Assembly (NCBI GenBank): GCA_008690995.1 | Contig: VRMN01000001.1 | Span: 1,798,001-1,862,000, forward strand | Direction of reading: 5' to 3' | Origin: Porphyridium purpureum | Lineage: Eukaryota > Rhodophyta > Bangiophyceae > Porphyridiales > Porphyridiaceae | DNA: 64,000 nt | Part shown: in pieces, positions 28,164 to 39,450 of the stretch | Layout of the letters: every line of letters starts with the position of its first letter | How positions within the stretch are numbered: the first letter of the stretch is position 1 | Program-made: the position numbers and the translations under genes | Notes under the pieces: model-generated | Database searches by the model: none | The model's input: only the letters and a program-made list of their open reading frames with translations | What the model was told of the DNA's origin: nothing

Positions 28164-29972
28164 TCAGCGCGACACGGACAGCTCGCCTGCGCATCTGAAG
28201 GGTGCGCGAGTCTTTCGAGCGGTCATGTACTGGTCCAGCGCGCGCCGCGATCCAACGGGCGCGTGTGCGAGCGACGTGTCGGCCCACAGCTCCGCCGGGA
28301 ACGACGCGCTGTCCACAGGCCCTCCGGAATGCCAGACGTAGCGCTGCGAGTTGGGCACGTCGGCGCCAAGAATGCAGCGGGCGCTTTTCGTGCCGGTGAC
28401 AGCATGCGGTAGAAGAAATGGGTACCGGGGCGCGTTGTAGCGCACGGCCCATGGTACGCTCATGGCAATCAGCTCCCGAACTTGCGCCGCAACTTGCGAA
28501 ATGTGCTTGCCACCACGGCTCGTGTGCCAAATGTCCGCAGACCACACCAAGTGCTCCACAGTCAAGTTGCCCGTGCGCGCCAATTCAAAAATCCATGGAT
28601 ACATGGAGGTTCGCTGCGCATCAATGACAGTGACCGCTTTCATGAGCTGCATCACCGGCTCATTCACACTCGACATGTGGATTCCGCACCCAGGGCCCAT
28701 GAATAGATGCGATACATTGCTCCGGTCAGTGCGTGGCAGTGTATTCCACCGGAACATAACATCATGCAAGGGCTGCACCAGTGGCCCAGCGTCCCATGTG
28801 ACGTCCACATATTCAGAAGCGAACGCTTCTGAAGGCGTGACGCCCGTCTCAGTCCATTTTCGCACCACCCTGCGTAGGATCGTATCGACCCCATCCTGCA
28901 TCCGCGACCTTTCATGCCACTCAAAGTTGAGCTTGAATTGGATCGGCAGGATGGCCACGGTCTCATAGGACCTCAACTCACAGTGCTTCAGGTGCTTGAG
29001 AGCATGGCCGAGCACAATCTCGTCCTCGTCGTTCTGGATGGCAAATGCCATGTTTGCGCTGGTGTTGCCCGCCGTCACGATTTTCCGAGCGAGCGGGTGC
29101 TCGGACACCTTCAGTTTGGCGATTGACAAATAACGCGGCGCCTTCTCAAACTCCCAACGCCCAGCATCCATCCCCTTGAGGTCTGCCTCGCTGCCAAAGA
29201 GATACAGCATTTTGTCCGCAAACCGCGCCCACCGCTCGGGATTAGTTGCGATGGAGTCACGCAAATAGAACGGCTTCTTCACGCCGCGGTGTGTCAGGGC
29301 GCCTTCATAGACCACGAAAACATCGACGTACTCGTATGTCTCAAGCAGACGGATTTCAAGCATGTCCAGATTATACCCAACCGGGACGAAATCCACAATG
29401 AACGCAGGCGAGGAGCGCGCTTCACCCGTTAGTACCAGCTGATACCGTTGGCTGTTGCACTCCAGGGGGATTTTTTCAGGGTTACTCTGCGTCGTGAGCG
29501 GTTCCGCCGGCTCGGCAATCACGTACGGTTCGACAATGTCGAGAATCTGCGACACATTGGTTTCCCCGTCTCCCAGAGCGCCATGAGGCCACTTGTGTGC
29601 GTGAGCATGCAGCAAGTCCACAAACGCCTTTGAATCATACGTCCTTCTGATCGCAGGTCGTCTTCGCGGCGTTCCGTGCGGTCCGTGCAAAAGCGTGATG
29701 ACTTCCTGCACAGAAACCCCGCGCGCCAGCTGCTCCTCCACGGCGGGCGGAACGGATACGGGAAGCACAGGTTGCTCCTCGAGATCCAAACCCACTTGTT
29801 CCTGAAGATCCGATCCAGGGTGCTCGAATTCTTTCCATTTGGCTCGGAGCAATGACTGCGGCCATTCTGCGCTGGTCAGATCAGCAACACGCGATGGCTT
29901 CACGAAAACCCCCAGAAGAACCACGTTTAAAACCAAGCTGAGACCGAACAATGTCGCGACCAGGACGCGCAT
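28164..29972 (-). CDS. Glycosyltransferase family 17 (MGAT3-like) type II membrane protein
   Basis: The protein has 602 residues. An N-terminal hydrophobic segment (residues about 3-26, VATLFGLSLVLNVVLLGVFV) is a signal anchor, giving type II Golgi topology. A stem region follows, then from about residue 195 the GT17 domain: FVPVGYNLDMLEIRLLETY, VDVFVVYEGALTHRGVKKP, a second block with AFAIQNDEDEIVLG (the acidic nucleotide-sugar-binding motif) and HLKHCELR. GT17 includes beta-1,4-N-acetylglucosaminyltransferase III, which adds bisecting GlcNAc to N-glycans; algal members have untested acceptors. The C-terminal third carries about 120 further residues with conserved Trp. ATG 29972 is well placed. 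Confidence 0.85.
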   Translation of the reverse strand: MRVLVATLFGLSLVLNVVLLGVFVKPSRVADLTSAEWPQSLLRAKWKEFEHPGSDLQEQVGLDLEEQPVLPVSVPPAVEEQLARGVSVQEVITLLHGPHGTPRRRPAIRRTYDSKAFVDLLHAHAHKWPHGALGDGETNVSQILDIVEPYVIAEPAEPLTTQSNPEKIPLECNSQRYQLVLTGEARSSPAFIVDFVPVGYNLDMLEIRLLETYEYVDVFVVYEGALTHRGVKKPFYLRDSIATNPERWARFADKMLYLFGSEADLKGMDAGRWEFEKAPRYLSIAKLKVSEHPLARKIVTAGNTSANMAFAIQNDEDEIVLGHALKHLKHCELRSYETVAILPIQFKLNFEWHERSRMQDGVDTILRRVVRKWTETGVTPSEAFASEYVDVTWDAGPLVQPLHDVMFRWNTLPRTDRSNVSHLFMGPGCGIHMSSVNEPVMQLMKAVTVIDAQRTSMYPWIFELARTGNLTVEHLVWSADIWHTSRGGKHISQVAAQVRELIAMSVPWAVRYNAPRYPFLLPHAVTGTKSARCILGADVPNSQRYVWHSGGPVDSASFPAELWADTSLAHAPVGSRRALDQYMTARKTRAPFRCAGELSVSR

Positions 29973-31370
29973 AGTACGTGGAGTCGCGCCGTTTGCTTCC
30001 GCGGCAAGAGCGCAGAGAGACGCGCGCGGGGGCGCGGGGCAAACCCGAAATCTGCCTGCCTGACCCCCGACCGAAACCAGTGAAAGCCAGATCTACCCGG
30101 ACACGCGCGAGACTTCTACACTAGGTTGAACGACAAGACGGTCGAACGGCACCTGGCGAGTGCGTTTGTCCTCGCGCTCCAAGTGACCTTGAACCAACTA
30201 ACTCCGTTCTATCGCGTCTGCGCTTCTTCGCGAAGATAAACTTTTCCAGGGTGTCGTGTAGTGATCTCGAAGAAATCGAAGTGTCTGAGCTTGATGTTGG
30301 CACCACGGAGGCCGAACACAGCTTCACGGGGCGATCAGAAGCGACCGCATATACTGATCATGCCGCCAAAGGTGCTGGGTTGCCAGCAATGTGTGCGAAG
30401 AAGATGCATGGTAAACGGTAAGCTGTGACGCACGCGGTTTCCGGTAGTGCAAGCACGCCGAACGTTTGACGAAAACGGGGTTGAACTTTGCTCATGGCTG
30501 GACGGCGGCGTCCATCATTGAGTTGCGCTGAAAAGGTTTTTTCTCGATGGCGGTGGAATCAGTCGAGTCTGAAGGTCTTCGCTCGTGAAAATCTGCTGCG
30601 CCTTTCGTGTGAGTCTGACGGTCTGCGGGGACCAACTAACCTCATTCGACTCTTACGTTTTTGTTTCGCGCAAACCGTTCCTCCCTCTACCGGGTGGGGG
30701 TAACCTGTTAACGTCAATCACGGAGATGAAAACCCAGTCACACTAGAGCCTCCAGCGCTCTTCGCCGGGTGCCCCGTTGTTGAGCCACTTGAATCTCCAT
30801 GATGAGTACCGGTGCGCACGTATGTGCCAACTTGCGGGACACGCGGTGGACTGCACTCCCCGCGCAGCAAAGCGGCCAATAGCGTGCATGAGCAGTGGAA
30901 AAACTGGTGCACGCCGCAACAAGGGCACACGCGTGCATTGCTCACGCAAGACGAGACACGCCAGCAGAAACGCGCTGTTTCCACCTCCGGCACGCCGAGC
31001 CGCAGCGTGCGGATCCGGAACCCACCCTTGATAGGATTTTTGAATTGGCGGTGTTTTACTAGGCACTTTCGTTCGATTTATTAATTTTTTTTGTGTCGGC
31101 TGGTTCGTTCGTGAGTTTGAACGCCGGTGGTTGTTGGCGGGTACTTATTGGGGGACAGCACACCAGGTCGGTACGGACGATAGGGCTCGAAAAACGAAGA
31201 GAGAGAGAGAGAGAGAGACAGAGAGCCTGTGCGTGTGTGGGAGTGCGTTTGTCTCTTTTTGTCCCGGTTTGGTAAGAGGAAGAGAAAGTGAGCCGTTAGG
31301 TGCCGGGGTGGTCGCTGGTATACGGTGAGGCTTGGTTGGAGTGCTTAGTGTCCGCTGTTCACTAGGACAG
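29973..31370. other. Intergenic region before the trypsin-Hog gene
   Basis: Frames are short and unconvincing on both strands. A GA microsatellite lies at about 31199-31220, about 150 bases before the downstream start codon. No RNA gene or mobile element is recognised. Confidence 0.45.
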
Positions 31371-32972
31371 ATGGAGCGAACTGAGGGAAGCATGAGGCGG
31401 AGAAGTGGGAGACATCGAGTGGGCGGTGCATGTGGAATGGGTATGGTGGTGGTTTTGATGCTTGTTGGATTGATTTGCGCGTCTCGAGGTGGCGCGACGA
31501 GGCTTCCGCAGGAAGAGGGGAAGCGCAGTCGTGCGCCGGGGCTGAATGGTGCCATGTGGAACGATGGCGTGTCAGAGCTCGGCACGCGACGGTCGGGCAT
31601 GGCGCACGGCGCACAGCGTATTGTGAATGGCAAGCCCGCAGATCAAGGGGAGTACCCGTGGTTTACGGAGTTGTTCATTCAGTACGCCGACTTGAATACG
31701 CAGCTTACCTGCGGCGGCACGCTCGTCGCCTCGCGCTGGGTCTTGACTGCTGCGCATTGCATTCCGCTGGACGAAGGTATTCCATCTGGGATTGTCGTAT
31801 TGTATGACTCAATCGATACCGAGACAGGCAGCGAGGCCTTTGCCGTCAACGTGTACATACACCCCAACTGGAACGAAGTCTTGTTTGAATGGGATGCCGC
31901 CTTGATCGAACTCAGTGAAGACGTCAGCATTTCTACGTACGCACGGATTTTTGGCTTGGATACATCGGCAACTGGCGTGGATCTCGTCGGTGAGAGATCG
32001 ACCATCATTGGATTTGGGGATGTCGTTTCTGGCGGCCAAGGCTCAAACATTCTTCTAGAAGAGGATCTGTTCGTAGAGCCGGATAGCCTGTGCCGCGCCC
32101 TGTACAGCTTTCGTTTCCAATCAGAAAGTATGCTCTGCGCTGGGTATGAGCCTGAACCTCCCGCAGATACATGCCAGGGCGACAGCGGTGGTCCGCTGAT
32201 TCTCGGTGACGACACCGGAGAGAGTTCCCAAGACCGTCTTCAAATTGGAATAGTTTCCTTCGGAATTGGCTGTGCAGACCCTGATTATCCAGCTGCCGTG
32301 TACACGCGCCTTTCAGCGATAACAAGGTGGCTTGGTTGTGTGTTGCAGAGGCCCGGTTACGAAGATTGCGCTGATGAGTTTGAGCCCGATGTGCAAATTG
32401 AACGTGGTAATGGAGGTGGACTGGAGACTTGCTTCCCGGCGAACGGGCTCGTCGAGATGGAGGATGGCTCGTTCAAGCGAATGGATGCACTGAAAATAGG
32501 TGACATGGTGCGTGTGTCGTCTGAAGCCTTTAGCCCAGTTGTATTCTGGGGACACCACGATGCAGAAAGCGTCCACAGCGACTTTGTCCGAATCCAGCTC
32601 GAGCATCACAGCTTGACTGTCACCAGTGGGCATCTTGTTTACGCGAACGGTAAGCTGGTTGTGGCTGGGAGCGTCCAGCCTGGCGACATAATGATCACGG
32701 GAACCGGTGAAAGTGCGAGTGTTCTTTCGGTGCGTCGAAATGTGCGCGCCAAGGGGCTGTACAATCCGCACACTGCGCACGGTGACATCGTCGTGGATGG
32801 TGTGAGCGCATCGTGCTACACGCGATGGGTCGCTCCGGGTCTCGGTCACGCGCTACTGATCATTGAGCGCTTTTCGCGGAAGCTTTTTGGCCTGTCGCTC
32901 TTGGACACCTGGCTCGATGCCAACGCGCTATCCATTCCGCACCACTTGCTGCAAAGCACAGTTGCGTTCTAA
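31371..32972 (+). CDS. Secreted trypsin-like serine protease fused to a Hedgehog-type Hint (Hog) domain
   Basis: The protein has 533 residues from ATG 31371. A basic N-terminus and hydrophobic core (MVVVLMLVGLICASRGGA) form a signal peptide. Residues about 84-330 are an S1 protease: activation site at R83-IVNG, His129 in TAAHC, Asp175 in WDAALIEL, Ser272 in CQGDSGGPL. Asp six residues before the Ser predicts trypsin-like cleavage after Arg/Lys. From about 353 is a Hint domain of Hog type: ETCFPANGLVEMEDGSFKR with nucleophile Cys354, TSGHLVYANG (T-x-x-H, Thr418/His421), and AHGDIVVDGVSASCYTR with Cys482. A ~50-residue hydrophobic tail follows, where Hedgehog has its sterol- or adduct-recognition region. 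By analogy, self-cleavage before Cys354 would release the protease, perhaps linked to an adduct. ATG 31392 is an alternative start. Confidence 0.88.
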   Translation: MERTEGSMRRRSGRHRVGGACGMGMVVVLMLVGLICASRGGATRLPQEEGKRSRAPGLNGAMWNDGVSELGTRRSGMAHGAQRIVNGKPADQGEYPWFTELFIQYADLNTQLTCGGTLVASRWVLTAAHCIPLDEGIPSGIVVLYDSIDTETGSEAFAVNVYIHPNWNEVLFEWDAALIELSEDVSISTYARIFGLDTSATGVDLVGERSTIIGFGDVVSGGQGSNILLEEDLFVEPDSLCRALYSFRFQSESMLCAGYEPEPPADTCQGDSGGPLILGDDTGESSQDRLQIGIVSFGIGCADPDYPAAVYTRLSAITRWLGCVLQRPGYEDCADEFEPDVQIERGNGGGLETCFPANGLVEMEDGSFKRMDALKIGDMVRVSSEAFSPVVFWGHHDAESVHSDFVRIQLEHHSLTVTSGHLVYANGKLVVAGSVQPGDIMITGTGESASVLSVRRNVRAKGLYNPHTAHGDIVVDGVSASCYTRWVAPGLGHALLIIERFSRKLFGLSLLDTWLDANALSIPHHLLQSTVAF

Positions 32973-33273
32973 TGCGTCTTGGTTGGGTGCAGGCGGGCAT
33001 AATTTAGCTTCCAAAGAGTAGCCGGAAAGCTCGTTCCGCTGAGACCGAGAGGCGAGCGTACGTCCGATCCTATACCGCACATAGCCAGGAATCCGGGCAC
33101 GCTCTCGCTTGAGCCTCCGCATCGTGCCCTTTGGCGGTGTGCGGCCCCACCCGTTGCTGTGTCCTATTTAGTTTGCATACGTGCAGTTTTGGCGGCACTG
33201 TCAGCACGCGAGATAAATATCGCGCTTATTCTCTCGCGCAGTCGTAGTTCTCGTCTGGCTTGTGCAGTTTTCC

Positions 33274-34800
33274 TTATTGGTCATAAACTAATCCTTCAAT
33301 ATCGTTCCCAGTCAACGAAAGATTCACCAATTGGCCGTCCAGAGGGTCGCACAACGGGTCGTTGTTGACCTGTGATGAGACGCTTTGCAGATCAGCGTTT
33401 TTTCCCCCACCACGGACACATGATATCTGCGAGCCATCCGGATTACGCGCCGATCTCGCCATGGTATCTTTCTCGCTTGCGCCGCCAGCGGTCTTTTCGG
33501 GGTCTTCAGTGGCACCGTGCTCACGTTCTGGCGGGATCCAACTTTGACACCCCGGTGGGATCACCATTCTTTTAGTGCGACAGGAGGTTTGAACTATTGC
33601 CAACATGTCGTTGTTGAACACCATCGCAAGCACAACGCTCACGCGAGTCGCACGACCGCGTCACAAATATCCCGCCGTGACACTTTGAGCAAATGCTGAA
33701 CATCGCGGACCCTTCTGCTTGGTCCTTCTCGGATCCACAGACAAGATGATGTCCATTAAAACCTAATTCTTGGGCACAGCCGCACGTTGAAGCTCCTGCA
33801 TCAGACCTGTCGCAAGCGTGCACTGGGCCCGCGTCGAGCCGTTTTCGTCTTTGAAAACTTCAAAGCATGTCTGCGTGCAAAAGAAAGCATGCTGCGTGCG
33901 TTCAGTCGTGTTGTTGCGCATCCACAAAAGCCCGGGCGTTCCGCCACTATCTAAGCACATCCCAAACCCAATCAACGTGCGAGGAGCATTCCGATCGCGC
34001 TCCAGGTACGCGCGCTCTTTGGCTTCGAATCAAGCAGTTTTGACAGAGCTCAGGCTTCGACCCGTGCCGTCTGATGGAGTTGAGTGCAAGCACCACCGAC
34101 CTTGCCCCTTTGCATTCCAAACCTCAATCGTTTGCTCGTGAAACGTCGGCTTGCGACGCGGCGTTCGGGCTGGTCTACCGGAACCGTAGTCCCGTCTGCT
34201 TTCCTTTCGTCAATCCTTTTCCTGGTCATTGTGCACGATGTTATCAATCATTGAGTTATCTCGCTCGTATGCTCCGGGAAGAAATGCATGCCTGGCGTTC
34301 GGGTCCATGTCCAAAACACGCACGGGGTTGCCCACGAAGGGCTCGCAGGTTGGGACAGCCACGCGCACTCATCTCACTTGCTGGACATGTGTCGAGGTGT
34401 CGCGAAAACGGACACATGAAGCCCTGATTGGAGCCCCAAAGACATTGGCGCGATGGCATCTACGTGCAACTGCGGGCGCATGAGTACTTCAACAGTCAGA
34501 CGCGGACTACAACCGCGATCAGGCTCCACGGGATTGCAGAGATTCGACCCAACAATACAGGCGAACACCAAATGGACTTTGCCGTTTTCCTCTGGCACGC
34601 CGAGAACGAAGAAAAACAAAAGAAACCATCATGCGTTCATGGCACACGCAAGCGAGGCTGTTCAGCCATGACATTCCTCTGCAGTGACATTCGCACCATA
34701 TTCAATCACCGCTGCAACGCGCGCCTCGTGCTGTGGATCTGCCGCGGTTAACCAGGCTGTGCAGCCATCGCGATCCAAAGTATTTACGTCGGCTCTTTCC
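33274..34800 (-). pseudogene. Decayed ankyrin-repeat gene, possibly with a MYND-like zinc finger at its end
   Basis: On the minus strand, 34790-34665 reads DVNTLDRDGCTAWLTAADPQ followed by a HEARVAAVIEYGANV helix pair, one complete ankyrin repeat. An in-frame TGA (34662-34664) follows, and reading on continues into TASLACAMNA, the start of a next repeat. Farther down the strand, coding-like pieces appear in changing frames: a VAVPTCEPFVGNPVRVLDMD segment (about 34360-34300), TERTQHAFFCTQTCFEVFKD (33763-33975) and a Cys-rich FSICSKCHGGIFV piece (33572-33823) that could be the remnant of a MYND-type finger. The pieces share strand and order but not frame, so I read them as one broken gene. The ankyrin repeat is the firm part; its boundaries and the MYND idea are tentative. 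Confidence 0.45.
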
Positions 34801-35994
34801 GTCGCTCGTCCTGCGCGCACTGGCGAATGAGTCAAGTTGCCACAACACGTGGGCGTGCATGGGATGCAAGCAGTAGACGCGCGCTAGCGTAGCAAGTCAG
34901 CATAGATTCGTGCGCGCGCACGAGGGCAGCTTCTGTACCGAACGTGTCTGGTGCGTAACCAATTAATAGGTGGTCGATCGCTCACATGCTGGCGTCACAT
35001 TCACCCCGATACATATTCGAGGAACACTTTGCGTACTGACCGAATGACTCGCGGACCATTCGGCGCGGCGTCGTCGGGCTGAGAGCCGGTGGTCGGGAGA
35101 TGATTCCTTGCAAGCACGAGCTCGGATCTTATCATATTTTCGATCTCAATGCGGCCATGAACGTATCTGTTGTTGACGGGTGTGCGGGCATCGACGCTCT
35201 GCGCGGTGGCGCCGAACTTTCCTAGCACCCGAGGTTTCGACCTTTTCGCAACCTCTGATCGCGTGCGTGATATTGGTCCACCCCTCTTATCCTGCAGGAT
35301 CGCATCGATGAGATGGTTGCAAATCTGTCGGCGTCGGTGCGTCGCAAGAAAGTCGATGAATGGACCCAGGCTACTTTGCATCCGCCAGTGTGTCTCAACG
35401 GCACCAATTACAGCAACTCGGGAACGTGTTGCGCGGCTAATCGTCGTTCATACTTCCTCGCCTCGTACCGTGGATTGGGCGCCGAGCGAATGAGTCTTCG
35501 AGGCGTTGACCATGAAGCGCATGCGGTGGATGCAGACAACACAAAAGAAGAGTAGCGCCGCGCGGCAGTTGCCGCTGGCGGTGAGCGACAGCAGGAAGGA
35601 CGCGGCCTTCATTACCACGCACGAGTGCATGCTTCAGGGCGGGCGGATTCATTTACGGAGGAGGCAGCGACGAATCGCCATGATGTGATCGGAATGTAAG
35701 TCACGCACGCTACTTCATTCGCCGGTCACCGCTAGGCACGGGACCGGACACGAGCCAGCAGACAGGATCATTGTGTGTCTCTGACATAGGCTTGACAAGT
35801 AATGGTCGTGCGACTGGGCGAGCTCCATTGCTTTGTCTCATGTGCCTGCCTCCGCCGAATGATAGCGCCAAGCGGACGAGGCGGGAAAGACGCCCGTGCG
35901 TGCCGCATGCACGACAGCGCAGCTGCGCATCCAAGAAAGATTTTTGATTTATGCTTTGCGGGGGAAAACTCGCCCGGCCCGCGCGACTTTTCGA

Positions 35995-36142
35995 TCGGTG
36001 ACGACAATCAAAGCCCGTGGAAGAGCCCGGGCACCTCGCAGCCGCGCTCGGCCGGTGCGACGTCTCAGTCGGCGACGGCAATCAAGGTCCATGCAAGAAC
36101 CCGAGGGCCTCGCAACCGCGTTCGACCTTCAGCGACGTCTCT
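35995..36142. repeat. Imperfect tandem duplication, unit 74-75 bp, two copies
   Basis: The block starting TCGGTGACGACAATCAA at 35995 is repeated as TCGGCGACGGCAATCAA at 36069. The two units align along their length with scattered substitutions and an indel of about one base. Confidence 0.75.
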
Positions 36143-37712
36143 GCAACGGTTTTCGCGCATCGTCCCGCCTCATCCCCATCGGATGCGCTTACACAAGCCG
36201 CTGCTCCGCCACTGCCTATCCGCGCGGAAATCCCTCGAGAGTCAGAAAGAATGTTGGCCATCAGCACCGCCATGATGCTCGCTGCGAGTCGCACGCGCGT
36301 GCCCCGTTATTTCAGTATTCCCCCGGTGCGCTCAACCCTGATGCTCAACGAGCCTTCGCGATCGATCATCAACTCTCAACCGAATCGAAATTCCGAACTT
36401 CTTGTTGCGCCTACAGATCCTTCATCGTGCTGCGCGTGTTGCCGTAACCCTCGTCCCAAAAAAAGCTTGCCTTGGCGAGCTGAATCCTACGCACTCCCTC
36501 TCACAACTCACACCAGCTCACGACTCATATTCTACGCTCACGGCGCCGAATCCCTGCCGCGCGCGCATGTACGAACAAAGCAGCGCATGCCGACGCCAGC
36601 GAGAAGTGAGCGGCAGATATTTTCATGGCGCATGTGTGTGGCTGAAGCCGCTCGGGCGAGAAAACGGAGCGAGAAAAACAAATGCAACACACCAAAAAGC
36701 GGCGTGCTTTACATCTTTCTCTCTATCTCTCTCCTTTTCTCTCCGCGCATGCCTTCTGTGGCGTGTGCATCATGAGGACAACGATGAATGATCGAATCCA
36801 ATCCGATCCTCTTGTTGGTTTGTGCGTCGTCGCTTAAACAAGTTTGTATGTTTGTGTGTATCAAATCCACGATCCCACCACCAACTCTCCCCTCCTTCAA
36901 TCACGCCCACACAGCGATCCAACGCACAACCGCGTGGAGGATTATCATAAACCACGTGGAATTTTCTATGCACACGCCCACCAAACCCTCTTAAACAATC
37001 ACACAAACACACACAAAGAACTTTTACATGATTAGATTGTGGTTATGATGGTTTTAAGATGGTTTTACTATGGTGTTCTTGTGGTTTGTGAAGGGGGGGG
37101 GGGTTAGGTGTATGTTTTTTCCTATGTTTTGGCGCTTTGGGATGATGATAATGACGATGAAAGGTATCTAACTATCAAGGCGGCTGGTTTTTAGTAGACA
37201 CAGATTCCGATATCGACGTGTGTTTTTGGGGTATGTGCGAGACGTGTTGTCGATCGATATTTTTTTTATGTTCGGTGGTACCGGAATGGCTGCGTTTTAT
37301 GCTGTTGGTGGTGCGACTGGGTTGTGGGAAAGTTGTTGAGGAGGTGCCGCTGTTGAAGAGGAAGATGATGATGCAGGGGTCGGGGGTGTGAATGAAGAAG
37401 GGGGAAACTTGCATGAAGAGACGGGAAGGTGTTGAACAGTGTGAGCTGGCAACGCGTGCAGAGGTAGACGCGCGTGTGGCAGTATTTTGTGACGACGTGA
37501 GTGGCGCCCGCGCTGAGAAGATCGGGAGCGGCGCGACGTGTGGCGGCGGCAGTGCGTCGCAGTGGCACGGCTCTTGCGACGCGAGATAAGTGCTGGGAGC
37601 GAAGCGGTTCTGCGGCGAGTCGGCGACCGCAATCGGGCACGCGCAGCTGTGTGTGTGTGTGTGTCGATTTGTTTGGCGCGCAGGAAGGAGGGGTTTGCAG
37701 TCGCTGTCAAGG

Positions 37713-38987
37713 ATGGAGGGCGCGAATAAGTGGGACGCCGTGTCCGCTGCGTCGTCCGGGTCGCGGCACTCAGCCTCTCGAACGCCGGCGGGAGTCCACG
37801 TCGATCTCGCATATGGAGAGCCATCGTCCGGGAGCGACCTGCTCAACAAGGACCAGTCTGCTCCGCTGGTGAAAGGGCCATGGACGAAAGAGGAGGACCA
37901 GACGCTGATTGAGCTGGTGAATGCGGAAGGCCCCAAGAACTGGACCAAGCTCGCCATGAAACTCACAAAGCGCAGCGGCAAGCAGTGCCGCGAGCGCTGG
38001 CTGAACCATCTCAACCCGGACATCAAGAAGGACGCATGGAGCCCCGAGGAGGACGCAAAAATGTACTTGCTGCACCAGGAAATGGGCAATCGCTGGGCCG
38101 AGATTGCAAAGGAGCTGCCAGGCCGGACGGACAACGCTATCAAGAACCGATGGAATTCAACGGTGAAGAAATATGAGCTCAGTGAGGTTCTGAATGGTGT
38201 CGGCGGGGCCGTTCTTCCCGCCGTCACAGCCGCGCTCGCTCTAGCGTCGCCGGTGGCGGTCTCGCCCGTCTCGAGTGCCGCTCCGGCGTCTCCGGTACCA
38301 AGTCTGGATAGCTCCGCAGTGGGAGGCGTGTCATTAGCTGCCAGGACAGGAAGCGGACCGGCCGCGACGACATCAAGCGTGAAGCGCAGCTTGTCCATGG
38401 CTGCATCTTCTGACAGGCCTGGGACAGGGTCAGCTGCTGTGCATGAGGCCAAAAAGCGAAGAAAGAGTATGGTTGCCGTCGTCAATGAATTCCCCTTCAG
38501 TGCTCTTTCCAAGGCGGCCAGAGAATCAGTGCCCACACTCAAGCTGACCGATCAGCTGCCACAGAACACGCAGCTCTCGCACGATAATCAACAATCGCAC
38601 TTTCTTTGCGGCACAACGATAGATGGCGTGCATGCGCTTTGCGATCCGGTCTATGAAGAGTCAGAATCGGATTTGTCGACCAACTTGTCCGTACACGATC
38701 TTGACCTTCCGGAGTCAAGTATGAAGGAAGGCAGCGAGTCTCTGTACGTCAAGTCCCTGGACAGTTTCGACCTGGATGGCGCAGCTTTATCGCACGACCC
38801 TCAGTTTGAGTTTTCTCCTTGTGCGTCCATGGCGTCGCTGGCGGAAGTTGGCGAAATTCTCGATGTGGAGGGGCATGTAGATATGGACCCGGTTTGTCTC
38901 GACCATTTGACGCATACCGAGATGCTAGGTCCGTTGTCTGACGGGGACTTGGCGTTCGAGTCACTAGTGTTTCCGTCGGCAGTGTGA
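37713..38987 (+). CDS. R2R3-type MYB transcription factor
   Basis: The protein has 424 residues. Two MYB repeats lie at about residues 47-150: R2 begins [17 protein letters not shown] and includes [14 protein letters not shown]3 begins [17 protein letters not shown] and includes [17 protein letters not shown]. All three Trp are present in both repeats, and the sequences are close to the c-MYB/plant R2R3 consensus, so specific DNA binding is expected. Downstream is Ala/Ser/Pro-rich, then a basic KKRRKS patch (possible nuclear signal), and the last ~100 residues are acidic with Ser-Asp-Leu blocks, a plausible activation domain. ATG 37713 ([10 protein letters not shown]) is the first after the leader; upstream frame extension is low-complexity. 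Confidence 0.93.
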   Translation: MEGANKWDAVSAASSGSRHSASRTPAGVHVDLAYGEPSSGSDLLNKDQSAPLVKGPWTKEEDQTLIELVNAEGPKNWTKLAMKLTKRSGKQCRERWLNHLNPDIKKDAWSPEEDAKMYLLHQEMGNRWAEIAKELPGRTDNAIKNRWNSTVKKYELSEVLNGVGGAVLPAVTAALALASPVAVSPVSSAAPASPVPSLDSSAVGGVSLAARTGSGPAATTSSVKRSLSMAASSDRPGTGSAAVHEAKKRRKSMVAVVNEFPFSALSKAARESVPTLKLTDQLPQNTQLSHDNQQSHFLCGTTIDGVHALCDPVYEESESDLSTNLSVHDLDLPESSMKEGSESLYVKSLDSFDLDGAALSHDPQFEFSPCASMASLAEVGEILDVEGHVDMDPVCLDHLTHTEMLGPLSDGDLAFESLVFPSAV

Positions 38988-39450
38988 TTCGAGCGTTTTC
39001 GGGCTCTCTCTTGGTACGCGTGCCGTCTGTTTGTTCCGTGTCGCTGTATCTTCGTGGTCAAGGTTTTAAGAGAAAAGCATGGACGATGGTTTGATGTGAA
39101 ACGTCCATTCTTCTTTGGTCTTGGGGTGAGGAGAAATGCCGTCACGAAGAGCTTTTTGTGTCTTCTTGTCTTTGTCTTTGTTGTTTGTGCGTGTCAGAGG
39201 CACGTGCTTTAATGTTTGAGATGTGATCTCCCTAAAGCCGGGCTTGTTCATGCGCATGTGTGCGCGTGTTGATTGTGGCACGCCCGGCTGGGTACTTGAA
39301 CCTTGGATTTAATTTATTTTATTGGTTTCTGCTCTTCAATTCGTTTCTACTAGTCAACACTCTTCTGGTCGTTCCCGACCTGCTGTATCGCTTGTTCTTT
39401 TCGCCTGGCACACACATCAGCTGCGGTATGAAGCCTCGTGTTCGCCTTCA
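38988..39450. other. Convergent 3' spacer (MYB / VID27)
   Basis: This is an AT-rich 3' region with TTTTATTGG and TTAATTTATTT stretches around 39300-39330. No gene is seen. Confidence 0.45.

Larger units (their letters stand above)
32973..37712. other. Largest gene-poor stretch of the window
   Basis: About 4.7 kb without an intact recognisable gene. It includes a decayed ankyrin-type gene (33274-34800, minus strand), an open but anonymous minus-strand frame of 126 codons (35001-35381), a 74-75 bp tandem duplication (35995-36142), a poly-G tract at about 37091-37103 and AT-rich stretches near 36780-37060. Plus-strand frames at 36017-36775 (252 codons) lack any recognised domain and have non-coding composition. 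Confidence 0.5.

Noticed and set aside
28092-28412. 106-codon plus-strand frame downstream of the orphan TATA box
   Set aside because: Antisense to the GT17 C-terminus with no recognisable product; kept only as a transcription question.
36017-36775. 252-codon plus-strand frame in the gene-poor region
   Set aside because: Composition and lack of any motif argue against a gene; its start overlaps the tandem duplication.
37175-38542. 455-codon minus-strand frame opposite the MYB gene
   Set aside because: Antisense to the conserved R2R3 repeats and low-complexity in its unshared part.
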